41,662 nt of DNA. Source: Bacteroidota bacterium (GTDB lineage: Bacteria > Bacteroidota > Bacteroidia > Flavobacteriales > Flavobacteriaceae). The stretch lies in NCBI GenBank assembly GCA_029561105.1, contig JAKQJQ010000117.1, positions 1-41,662 of the forward strand. The letters are read 5' to 3'. The notes under the pieces were generated by a model, which had not been told where the DNA came from, ran no database searches, and was given only the letters and a program-made list of their open reading frames with translations. The position numbers and the translations under genes were made by a program. Numbering within the stretch: the first letter of the stretch is position 1; each line of letters opens with the position of its first letter. Positions 1 to 6,894 of this stretch are shown in pieces.

Positions 1-2
1 CG

Positions 3-10
3 TATCTTTG
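3..10 (+). promoter_or_regulatory. Bacteroidota -7 box for the 47-residue gene
   Basis: TATCTTTG matches the Bacteroidota TAnnTTTG box exactly and lies 16 bp before the ATG at 27. Transcription would start near 16-17 and give a very short leader. The -33 element would lie outside the window. Confidence 0.5.
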
Positions 11-26
11 CGCAATAGCTTTTACC

Positions 27-170
27 ATGTACAAAATCCTCGCAAAACTCAATAAATTACTGTTGCCGAGCTTCACCAAACGCCGACTCGACTTAGCCAA
101 GGCTAAAAAGTGGCAACTCGCGTTAATTGCCTGGCGTTACTATGTGACCAAACGCGCTCTGGATCAATGA
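27..170 (+). CDS. Small basic conserved protein, 47 residues
   Basis: This short reading frame starts MYKILAKLNKLLLPS and ends KRALDQ. It is rich in Lys, Arg and Leu, has several Trp and Tyr residues, and has no signal peptide or clear membrane span. A TAnnTTTG box sits at the right distance upstream, which supports real expression. From memory, very similar 47-48-residue proteins are common in Flavobacteriaceae and are sometimes labelled SsrA-binding protein. That label is doubtful, because true SmpB is about 150 residues with a beta-barrel that cannot fit here. The basic amphipathic sequence could bind RNA or ribosomes, but this is inference. Function unknown. Confidence 0.75.
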   Translation: MYKILAKLNKLLLPSFTKRRLDLAKAKKWQLALIAWRYYVTKRALDQ

Positions 171-318
171 GGCCATTCAATGATTCGAGGTGGGCAATCG
201 CCTCGAGTTGGTCATTTTGTGTTTTGGACTAATTTTTTGCATTTGTTAAAATATTTTCTAAGTTTAGTGTTTCTTTTCCAACCCATTACAAGAAATATTA
301 TCTTAAAAAACTCCAGAC
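171..318. other. Intergenic leader with a weak hairpin and possible lipase promoter
   Basis: A short inverted repeat (TCGAGG at 185-190, CCTCGA at 201-206) followed by a T-rich stretch may terminate the upstream gene weakly. TTTTG at 235-239, a 19-bp spacer and TAAGTTTA at 259-266 resemble a Bacteroidota promoter with one mismatch, placed for the lipase gene. No convincing gene lies here. Confidence 0.3.
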
Positions 319-348
319 ATGAAATAAATCTTTTGCACCCTGCTTGTA

Positions 349-1398
349 TTGTTGGGCTTATCTTCGGTTTCCCAAAACCTGCAGCCAGGCTTCAATAAAT
401 CGGAATACCGCGAACTCGTCCTGGCTTTTTCGCGTTGGAATGACAGTTCGGGCTATCATGGCATTCCAGAATCAAAGGTTTACAAGACCATTTATCGCGC
501 AAAGGAAAGAGGTCTCTTGAATTGTTGGGAAATGTATGAGGCCGCTGGTCACAACGTGATCAGTATTCGGGGAACCCGGGATTATGCGTTGAGCTGGATG
601 GCTAATTTTCATGCGGCTATGATTCCTGCAAAAGGACAGCTCAAACTAGGTGATTCGCTCACATATGATTATCATTTCGCCAACAATGACAAGGCTGGCG
701 TGCATGTGGGTTGGGCAGCATCCTGCGGTTTCCTGGTACCCGATGTTACCGCCAAAGTTTTAGAACAATACCAGAAAGGCGTTCGCGACTTTATCATTTT
801 TGGACATAGCCAGGGAGCGGCGGTAGCGTTCTTGATGAATGCGCAGCTCAAATACTATCAAACCACTGGCAAGCTTCCAAAAGACATTAAATTTAAAACC
901 TATTGCAGTGCGGCGCCCAAACCGGGCAATCTTTATTTCTCTTATGATTATGAAGCCGACAATCAGATCGGATGGTCGTTTACGGTGGTTAACGGGGCCG
1001 ATTGGGTTCCTGAACTTCCGGTATCCATCCAGTCCATTGGCGATTTCAATAAAACCAACCCGTTTAAAAACGTACAGGAAATCATACAGAAAAGGCCGAT
1101 TCTAGAAAGACCAATAATGGAATTTGTCTACTCAGAATTGACGAAATACAACCATAAGGCCGTCAAGAAATACCAAACTTATCTGGGACATTTCGTCGCC
1201 AAAGCGATCGGACATAGCTTGAAAGGTTTTGAAGATCCAGAATACCTGCACTCTAATTATTATGTGCGCTGCGGTACTTCGATAATTTTAAATCCCGATG
1301 CACAATACTACCAGAGTTTCCCTGATAGTGACAAGGCAGTTTTGGTTCACCATAACCTGAAAGCGTATTTGTATTTGTTGGAACAGCTTAAAGTGTAA
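349..1398 (+). CDS. Class 3 lipase family protein, signal peptide interrupted
   Basis: This is an alpha/beta-hydrolase of the Lipase_3 type. The nucleophile elbow GHSQGAA places the catalytic Ser near residue 154. An Asp in NGADWVPELP and a His in VHHNLKAY are plausible partners in the triad. The frame open to the stop at 1399 begins with TTG at 346 or 349. The natural start looks like ATG at 319, but its third codon is TAA (325-327). Read through, the sequence gives M-K-stop-IFCTLLVLLGLSSVSQ, a typical flavobacterial signal peptide with Lys (AAA) changed to stop (TAA). The gene may therefore be a recent pseudogene, may start weakly at TTG with a truncated export signal, or may carry a sequencing error. 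The catalytic domain itself is intact. Confidence 0.75.
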   Translation: MLGLSSVSQNLQPGFNKSEYRELVLAFSRWNDSSGYHGIPESKVYKTIYRAKERGLLNCWEMYEAAGHNVISIRGTRDYALSWMANFHAAMIPAKGQLKLGDSLTYDYHFANNDKAGVHVGWAASCGFLVPDVTAKVLEQYQKGVRDFIIFGHSQGAAVAFLMNAQLKYYQTTGKLPKDIKFKTYCSAAPKPGNLYFSYDYEADNQIGWSFTVVNGADWVPELPVSIQSIGDFNKTNPFKNVQEIIQKRPILERPIMEFVYSELTKYNHKAVKKYQTYLGHFVAKAIGHSLKGFEDPEYLHSNYYVRCGTSIILNPDAQYYQSFPDSDKAVLVHHNLKAYLYLLEQLKV

Positions 1399-1455
1399 TG
1401 GAGAATTGTTTTGAAATGATTGCTTTTTTGATAGATTGCGAAAACAACCTTTAAA

Positions 1456-1668
1456 AATCGTTTCAATCTTAGCAGAATGCTTTGCGTTGTTGGAATTGCC
1501 GCGACTGGATTGCCTATCCGGAATGCGCTCCATAGTCTAAATGAAAAGCCGTTTCAATCGCAATAGAATTGCTGTCGCTGTTGAAGTTTTGGGACTGGAT
1601 TACATGTCCAGAATGTGCTCCGTAGTCTAAATGAAAAGCCGTTTCAATCTGCGATTGAAACGCTTTTT
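1456..1668. repeat. Structured ~90-bp tandem repeat, two full units plus a partial
   Basis: Two 57-bp blocks, 1503-1559 and 1593-1649, match at about 50 of 57 positions and are offset by exactly 90 bp. The linkers between them are also related. A partial unit ending in GTTTCAATC precedes them at about 1456-1468. Each block holds a small hairpin, CTGGAT/ATCCGG in the first and CTGGA/TCCAG in the second, so one T-G wobble in the first stem becomes T-A in the second. Each linker also holds a mini-hairpin (AGCA-GAA-TGCT at 1471-1481, GCAAT-AGA-ATTGC at 1560-1572). The array ends in a terminator-like hairpin. No protein-coding frame spans it. Confidence 0.7.
1633..1668. terminator. Hairpin closing the tandem repeat, terminator-like
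   Basis: AAAAGC-C-GTTTCAATC (1633-1649) pairs with GATTGAAACGCTTTTT just downstream, leaving one bulged C and a 3-nt loop. A-rich and T-rich flanks on the two sides would let it work in both directions. Only the last repeat copy has the pairing arm; the first copy's GTTTCAATC has no local partner. Confidence 0.55.
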
Positions 1669-1678
1669 GCTTTCTTAA

Positions 1679-1695
1679 GTGACCTCGACTGGATT
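1679..1695. repeat. Copy of the tRNA-Arg 3' end (direct repeat with 1797-1813)
   Basis: GTGACCTCGACTGGATT occurs at 1679-1695 and again at 1797-1813. The second copy is the 3' terminus of the minus-strand tRNA-Arg gene (T-arm end, acceptor strand, discriminator base and one flanking base). A 17-bp duplicate of a tRNA 3' end is what an integrative element leaves as att sites, but only about 100 bp lies between the copies, so any element is gone or never existed. Partial duplication of the tRNA is the alternative. Confidence 0.55.
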
Positions 1696-1728
1696 TCGCT
1701 ACGCGACAACCACAAAGCTCCGCTTTGA

Positions 1729-1792
1729 AAATGCAAACCCCAAAAAAAAACGCTCAAGTGAACTTGGCGTTTTTTTTATGGGGTTTGCATTT
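1729..1792. terminator. Very long bidirectional hairpin downstream of tRNA-Arg
   Basis: AAATGCAAACCCC (1729-1741) pairs perfectly with GGGGTTTGCATTT (1780-1792). The stem continues inward through an A-tract/T-tract and CGC/GCG, closing on a small loop around CAAG-TGAA-CTTG. It directly follows the 3' end of the minus-strand tRNA and is well placed to terminate that transcript. Its stem is much longer than a usual rho-independent terminator. Confidence 0.7.
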
Positions 1793-1797
1793 ATTCG

Positions 1798-1871
1798 TGA
1801 CCTCGACTGGATTCAAACCAGTAACCTTCTGAGCCGTAATCAGATGCGCTATTCAGTTGCGCCACGAGGCC
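1798..1871 (-). tRNA. tRNA-Arg, anticodon ACG
   Basis: On the minus strand the sequence folds into a full cloverleaf. The acceptor GGCCTCG pairs with CGAGGTC (one G-T pair). The D-arm has a GCGC/GCGC stem and the anticodon stem is TCTGA/TCAGA. The loop TTACGGC puts ACG at positions 34-36. The T-arm is ACTGG-TTTGAAT-CCAGT, and the discriminator is A. CCA is not encoded. The ACG anticodon is normally deaminated to ICG by TadA and reads CGU, CGC and CGA. A strong hairpin follows at 1729-1792. Confidence 0.95.
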
Positions 1872-2041
1872 TTTTTTGTGGGTGCAAATATAGGTATTAA
1901 TCTTGCATTTGCAAATCAATTTTGAATAAAATTTTTAAGATTCATTAATCAGTCATTCCTGCTACTCGATTCCTCTCCATTAATGTCTACAAAATGCGAA
2001 CTATTTCTGTTACGACCGGTCTGGGAATTTGCTGAAAATGA

Positions 2042-2049
2042 TATATTTG
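2042..2049 (+). promoter_or_regulatory. Bacteroidota -7 box for the hybrid kinase
   Basis: TATATTTG is an exact TAnnTTTG match 149 bp before the ATG at 2198. A well-spaced -33 TTTG is not obvious. If used, the leader would be about 140 nt. Confidence 0.35.
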
Positions 2050-2197
2050 CTTAAAAGATTGACATTTTTCATAAATACCAACTGCGGGATTCTCAAATTT
2101 GAACACCCTTTGCCATTGTAAGCATAGCCCTGGCTCGTTTTGGCTGGCTGTGCTGCTATCAACATTTCAGGAACTTTCTAACAGCGATTTACTTATA

Positions 2198-4375
2198 ATG
2201 AATGTGTCCATGAACAACCAGTTTAAAGTCGATATCTACCGTTATTTTCGATTGGTCAAATTTGAATACAAAATATCGCTGGCGTACCTGATGGTGGGCT
2301 TGTTATGGATTTTGTTCTCAGACGAAGCTTTGGCTTTACTGATCAATGATCCGGCACTATTAACCAAATTCCAAACCTACAAAGGGAGCTTCTATATTCT
2401 GGTGACGGCATCACTGCTATTTTTCATGGCCAAAAAACATGTCGGGAAACTCGAAGAGCAACAGACGCTGTTTGAAATCATGTTCGACACCATTTCTGAT
2501 TGCGTTATCATTGCCAATACCAACCGTGAAATGGTCATGGTCAACAAAAGCACAATCGAAACCTTCGGATATGCAGAAAACGAACTGCTGGGCAAAACCA
2601 CCGAAATGCTCTACGAAAGCGAAGACAGCTTTAAATCACTGGGCGAAAAAATATTCGACAGACAATCCCAACAGGTCAAAAGCCAATACCTCCTCAATTA
2701 TAAAAACAGCCAGAGTGAATTGTTTGAGGGAAATACCTTTAGTGCTAAACTATTCGACAGCAAAGGGATATGGATTGGTAATATGTCTATCATTCATGAC
2801 CTGTCCGAACAAAATAAAGCAGAGGCACAAATCAACGAAGGCCGCATCAAACTCGAAGCCGCGCTCAACAGTATGACCGATGCCGTATTCATCTCTGACC
2901 GTGACGGCCATTTCGTGAATTTCAATGATGCATTTGCCGCGTTCCACAAGTTCAAAGACAAGGCCCAATGTGCCAAAAGCTTGTCGGCTTACCCTGATTT
3001 CCTGGAGGTCTACCTTCCGAGTGGAGAACTAGCAAGTTTTGAACAATGGGCGGTACCCCGGGCGTTAAACGGGGAAACTGCCACCAATGACGAGTACACG
3101 CTGCGTCGAAAGGATACTGGTGAGACTTGGGTTGGTAGTTACAGTTTTGCCCCCACACGAGACCAAGACGGCAAAATTATCGGGTCGGTGGTGGCGGCGC
3201 GCGACATCACCCAGAGCAAGCTCGCACAACAAGAGCTTTTGAAAGCCAAGGAAAAAGCCGAAGAAAACGATAGGCTCAAGACGGTTTTTCTGCAAAACAT
3301 CTCGCATGAAATCCTTACGCCGATGAACGCGATTATCGGTTTCTCTGAATTGCTTACCAATCCCGACCTTTCCGACAAAAAGTTGAAAAAATACACTCAA
3401 ATCATAATCAACAGCGGCAACCAGCTGCTCTCTATCGTTCATAACATCCTTACCATTTCAATCCTTGAAACCAAACAAGCTGCCATTTCAACAACGGCGG
3501 TAGATATTGATCGGGTGCTACAAGAACTTAAAACCGTTTTTGGCAAGATAGCATCAGAGAAAGACATTGAGTTTGATCTCGACAAAAAATCGGCAGAAAG
3601 GTGCTGCATAAACACCGACGAAACAAAACTGCGACAGATACTCACCAATCTGTTGTCGAACGCTTTCAAGTTTACCAAATCGGGAAAGATTTCTTTTGGA
3701 TATGATATACAGCAAAATACTTTGGAGTTCTTTGTGTCTGATACCGGAATTGGAATCAAGCCCGAGTGTCAGGAAAAAATATTCGAACGGTTCCATCAAG
3801 CCGACGTGACCGTTAGGGAAAATTACGGCGGCACAGGACTTGGCTTATCCATCGTCAAAGAATTTGTGACCCTGCTGGGCGGGCAAATGCGCCTTGAGTC
3901 ACAAGAGGGTTGTGGTGCGACTTTTTACTTTACCCTTCCGCTAAATTTGACAACCCAAAAGGATGAAATTCAAGATAGAATACTCCCCAGATTAAACAAA
4001 CCGCTGATTCTTGTGGCCGAAGATACCAAACTCAACTATTTGCTGCTCAAAACATTGCTTTCAAAACTTGACGTAAAACTCATCCACGCGTGGAATGGCC
4101 AGGAAGCTATAGACCGCTACGAGCAACATCCTGAGATAGACATCGTCATCATGGATCTCAATATGCCCATTATGGACGGATACCAAGCCACCACCCTGCT
4201 TAAAAAAAAGAACCCATCGCTGCCTATTGTTGCCCTGAGCGCCTACACGCTACCGCAAGAAATAGAAAACGCAAAAAAGCATGGCTTTGACGCCTACCTG
4301 ACCAAGCCGGTAAAAGTCAATGACCTCGACAGTATCCTGGAGAAATACTTTGGAGAAGGCAACAGCCAAAGCTAA
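2198..4375 (+). CDS. Hybrid sensor histidine kinase/response regulator
   Basis: About 725 residues. Two membrane spans near the N-terminus (about 22-45 and 62-78) are followed by two PAS domains (about 90-205 and 215-335). The HisKA domain carries the phospho-acceptor His370 in SHEILTPMNAI, the HATPase domain has N- and G-boxes (LTNLLSNAFKF, GGTGLGLSI), and the C-terminal receiver has phospho-acceptor Asp653 in IMDLNMP. The protein would autophosphorylate on His and pass phosphate to its own receiver; no Hpt or DNA-binding output domain is fused. The H-box has Leu where most kinases have Arg (HEIRTP). The frame is open further upstream to a TTG at 2099, but ATG 2198 (or 2210) gives the usual family N-terminus. 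It converges with the MFS gene, with 3 bp between the stop codons. The signal is unknown. Confidence 0.9.
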   Translation: MNVSMNNQFKVDIYRYFRLVKFEYKISLAYLMVGLLWILFSDEALALLINDPALLTKFQTYKGSFYILVTASLLFFMAKKHVGKLEEQQTLFEIMFDTISDCVIIANTNREMVMVNKSTIETFGYAENELLGKTTEMLYESEDSFKSLGEKIFDRQSQQVKSQYLLNYKNSQSELFEGNTFSAKLFDSKGIWIGNMSIIHDLSEQNKAEAQINEGRIKLEAALNSMTDAVFISDRDGHFVNFNDAFAAFHKFKDKAQCAKSLSAYPDFLEVYLPSGELASFEQWAVPRALNGETATNDEYTLRRKDTGETWVGSYSFAPTRDQDGKIIGSVVAARDITQSKLAQQELLKAKEKAEENDRLKTVFLQNISHEILTPMNAIIGFSELLTNPDLSDKKLKKYTQIIINSGNQLLSIVHNILTISILETKQAAISTTAVDIDRVLQELKTVFGKIASEKDIEFDLDKKSAERCCINTDETKLRQILTNLLSNAFKFTKSGKISFGYDIQQNTLEFFVSDTGIGIKPECQEKIFERFHQADVTVRENYGGTGLGLSIVKEFVTLLGGQMRLESQEGCGATFYFTLPLNLTTQKDEIQDRILPRLNKPLILVAEDTKLNYLLLKTLLSKLDVKLIHAWNGQEAIDRYEQHPEIDIVIMDLNMPIMDGYQATTLLKKKNPSLPIVALSAYTLPQEIENAKKHGFDAYLTKPVKVNDLDSILEKYFGEGNSQS

Positions 4376-4378
4376 AAG

Positions 4379-5665
4379 CTAGTTTTTTTTATCCTCATGA
4401 TCCTCAAAGGTAAATTCACGCAACTGTGGTGCCTTGAAAAATGTAAACGCAATCACGCCTAACGTAATGCAACCCCCAGTCACTACGGCTCTTACCGTAC
4501 CCAACCAATGCGCCATGAGGCCACTTTCAAAATCGCCGAGTTCATTGGACGAACTGACAAACATGGTATTGACAGCCGCCACCCGACCGCGCATCTCATC
4601 GGGTGTGACCAGTTGCAGGATGGTACTCCGGATCACCACGCTCACTGCGTCGAACATCCCAGAAAGTAAAAGCATCAGGAAAGACAGGTAGAAGTTTTTT
4701 GAAAGCCCAAAGATGATGATCGAGACGGCAAAACCCGTCACGCACAAAAACAATTTACGTCCCGGATATGTCCTGAGGGGCAGGAACGCCAGCAAACCCA
4801 AGGTGAGCAATGCCCCTATTCCCGGCGCCGACCGCAAAATACCAAATCCCATTTCGTTGACATGCAAAATCTCTTTCTGGTACACCGGGAGCAAGGCCAC
4901 GGCACCGCCAAACAATACCGAGAACATATCCAGGCATTGCGCAGCGAGCAAGGTTGGGGTTTTTAGCACAAACCGCAAACCTTCGGTGACGCTCTGCAAA
5001 ACCGGTTCTTTTACTTTTTTTAAGATCGGCTTGTCCGCAATGCGCAACAGTGGATAAAACAAAATGACTTCGAGGATAACTACCGCGAGTAAGCCTGCCG
5101 GAACGCCCACCCAAGCGATAGAAAATCCGGCGGCCAATGGGCCTAGAACGGCGCCCATCTGCCAGGCCATACTGCTCCAACTGGTTGCGTTGGGGTAGTG
5201 CTCGCGCGGAACCACCAACCCAAACAAGGCGAACATCGACGGGCTGTAAAACGCGCGCAACGCCCCTCCGATGAATATAAAAAAATACACCAACGCACTG
5301 ATGGAACCAACAGAAAGACTCGCATGTACCGCCGGCAATGCAATGGCAAACAGGCAGATTCCCGTAATGAGGTAACCTGCCATACAGGTCAATACCATCT
5401 TGCGCTTTTCATTCTGGTCTACGACATGGCCCGAAAAAAAAGAGCAGCCTATGGCAGGGATTACTTCGGCCAAACCCACCAATCCCAATGACAATTTATC
5501 CCCGGTAATTTCAAAAATCCAGTAATAAATGATGGTGGTCTGCATGTTGAGTGCAAAAATAATCCCGAGTCTGAGGGTAAGGTAGGAAACAAATTCCTTG
5601 ATCTTGAGCGCCGGATTTTTCCCGAAAAAGCCCGAAGCAGGAAAAGGTGTTGTAGGTTGCGACAT
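4379..5665 (-). CDS. MFS transporter, MFS_3/enterobactin-exporter-like
   Basis: This is a 428-residue hydrophobic protein with about 12 predicted membrane helices and a soluble N-terminal stretch (MSQPTTPFPASGFFGKNPAL). Features such as GHVVDQNEKRK after the second helix and SWSSMAWQMGAVLGPLAAG in the fourth to fifth helices fit the MFS_3 (EntS-like) branch of proton-driven exporters. The substrate cannot be told; siderophores, drugs or metabolites are the usual ones. The frame is open 31 codons further, but the ATG at 5665 sits about 24 bp downstream of an exact TAACTTTG box, which decides the start. The gene stands alone, converging on the hybrid kinase. Confidence 0.88.
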   Translation of the reverse strand: MSQPTTPFPASGFFGKNPALKIKEFVSYLTLRLGIIFALNMQTTIIYYWIFEITGDKLSLGLVGLAEVIPAIGCSFFSGHVVDQNEKRKMVLTCMAGYLITGICLFAIALPAVHASLSVGSISALVYFFIFIGGALRAFYSPSMFALFGLVVPREHYPNATSWSSMAWQMGAVLGPLAAGFSIAWVGVPAGLLAVVILEVILFYPLLRIADKPILKKVKEPVLQSVTEGLRFVLKTPTLLAAQCLDMFSVLFGGAVALLPVYQKEILHVNEMGFGILRSAPGIGALLTLGLLAFLPLRTYPGRKLFLCVTGFAVSIIIFGLSKNFYLSFLMLLLSGMFDAVSVVIRSTILQLVTPDEMRGRVAAVNTMFVSSSNELGDFESGLMAHWLGTVRAVVTGGCITLGVIAFTFFKAPQLREFTFEDHEDKKN

Positions 5666-5688
5666 AAACTGGCAGTGAGATGAGCCGG

Positions 5689-5715
5689 CAAAGTTACTAA
5701 TATTGTGATTGGCAA
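5689..5715 (-). promoter_or_regulatory. Bacteroidota promoter for the MFS gene
   Basis: On the minus strand, TTG (5715-5713), a 16-bp spacer and TAACTTTG (5696-5689) match the -33/-7 pattern. The predicted start is about 15-18 bp before the ATG at 5665. Confidence 0.5.
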
Positions 5716-5827
5716 GTGAGGCCGACAGGAGAGATTTTTGTCGAAACAGCAAAGCCATCGCTTAAAACTTGGAAGATTCCGCTCGAGGGGAGAACGTCAG
5801 ACGCACGCAAATCCTTATATTCGCCGA

Positions 5828-6400
5828 ATGAGCAATTACGTCCCTGATGCCAAGTACCAACACCTGACCTACGCGACAGACGACTTGAATTTCACCGACT
5901 TTGAACGCTGCCACTTTAGCCATTGTGATTTTTCTGGCTGCACTTTCCTTGCGGTCACCTTCATTGACTGCTCCTTTACCGATTGTGTCTTTGATGGCGC
6001 CAAAATCAACTATGTGGCGTTGCGGACAGCGGCTTTCATTCGATGCCAGATCCGCGAGGTCAATTTCTCCATGTGCGACAAATTGATTTTTGAAATCTCA
6101 TTCGACCAATGCATCCTGGATTTTTCAAAATTCTATACCCTCAGGCTCAAGCAAACCTCATTTGTCGATTGCAGCCTGATTGCGGTAGATTTCATGGCTG
6201 CCAATTTAACCGAAGCGGTTTTCGACCGTTGCGATTTGTACCGTGCCGAGTTTGCCAACGCTATTGCTTACAAAGCCGATTTCAGGACGAGTCACAACTA
6301 CACCATCGATCCCAAAAAGACAATAATCAAAAAAGCGCAATTCTCCCTACAGCAAGCCAAAGGATTGCTGTTCAAACACGAAATCCGGGTATCAGATTAG
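5828..6400 (+). CDS. Pentapeptide-repeat protein
   Basis: 190 residues beginning MSNYVPDAKYQHLTY. From about residue 25 the sequence follows the A(D/N)LXX-like rhythm of pentapeptide repeats, with Phe, Leu or Cys at the central position every five residues (for example FTDFERCHFSHCDFSGCTF). Such proteins form a right-handed quadrilateral beta-helix. Some (Qnr, MfpA, McbG) bind DNA gyrase, but this one is shorter than Qnr and no direct evidence links it to quinolone resistance. Eleven to twelve Cys residues make it unusually Cys-rich. The ATG at 5828 is preferred over an upstream in-frame start at 5738, which would overlap the MFS promoter. A near -7 box (TATATTCG, 5817-5824) lies so close that the mRNA could be nearly leaderless. 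Its last 4 bp overlap the convergent GNAT gene. Confidence 0.88.
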   Translation: MSNYVPDAKYQHLTYATDDLNFTDFERCHFSHCDFSGCTFLAVTFIDCSFTDCVFDGAKINYVALRTAAFIRCQIREVNFSMCDKLIFEISFDQCILDFSKFYTLRLKQTSFVDCSLIAVDFMAANLTEAVFDRCDLYRAEFANAIAYKADFRTSHNYTIDPKKTIIKKAQFSLQQAKGLLFKHEIRVSD

Positions 6401-6894
6401 ATTTTCTTTTCCATTTTAAAATCTTCCATAAGGTAACCACGCCCGATATCGATGTCTTCTTCCCCGACGATCTCAAATCCGTGCTTGCGGTAAAAGATTT
6501 GCGCTTTATTGAAGCGGTTCACGTTGAGTGAGATGACCTTAGACCCATTTGCCACAGCCCTTTTCTCAACGGTTTCCATCAAGAGCTTGCCCGCGCCTTT
6601 ACCTTGCGACTGGGGCAACAGGTAAATTTTGTGCAACCGCGTAACGGGTAGACTTTGATAATGGTGCTCGTACGAAGCAAAACCAAGTGCTTCCTCATTT
6701 TCTAACAGCAACAGGAAACGATGGTGCTTTTTAGTATAATTTTCAAACAACGCCGCGTCAGAATAAAACGCGTGGAGCATGTATTGCAATTGATCTGGCG
6801 ACAAAATTTCGCCGTAAGCCTCTGGCCACGTTTTAAAGGCGATGTCGCGGATGGTGGCAAAATCGGCTTCGTTGGCTTGGCGTACCGTCATCAT
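6397..6894 (-). CDS. GNAT family N-acetyltransferase
   Basis: 165 residues. The acetyl-CoA-binding motif A is visible as LPQSQGKGAGKLLM (about residues 95-108), followed by a typical C-terminal strand and helix (NRFNKAQIFYRKHGFEIVG). It would move an acetyl group from acetyl-CoA to an amine; the acceptor is unknown. It is the last gene of a four-gene operon. The ATGATG start overlaps the TGA stop of the upstream histidine kinase by 4 bp, a classic arrangement for translational coupling. An acetyltransferase at the end of a signalling operon may be an output or a modifier of the pathway, but that is inference. Confidence 0.9.
   Translation of the reverse strand: MMTVRQANEADFATIRDIAFKTWPEAYGEILSPDQLQYMLHAFYSDAALFENYTKKHHRFLLLLENEEALGFASYEHHYQSLPVTRLHKIYLLPQSQGKGAGKLLMETVEKRAVANGSKVISLNVNRFNKAQIFYRKHGFEIVGEEDIDIGRGYLMEDFKMEKKI

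Noticed and set aside
180-398. 72-residue plus-strand reading frame before the lipase
   Set aside because: Overlaps the likely lipase promoter and signal peptide in another frame, and has no domain or sensible composition.
1503-1649. Tandem repeats considered as a CRISPR array
   Set aside because: Only two units of 57 bp with related linkers rather than unique spacers, and no cas genes nearby.
1288-1900. Short frames on both strands across the repeats and tRNA
   Set aside because: They cross structured repeats and the tRNA gene and have no protein-like features.
2099-2197. Upstream extension of the hybrid kinase from TTG
   Set aside because: Adds an unrelated Cys/His-rich stretch before the normal N-terminus; ATG 2198 or 2210 fits better.
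5828-6400. Quinolone resistance protein Qnr
   Set aside because: Shorter than Qnr and not recognisably close; pentapeptide repeats alone do not show gyrase protection.
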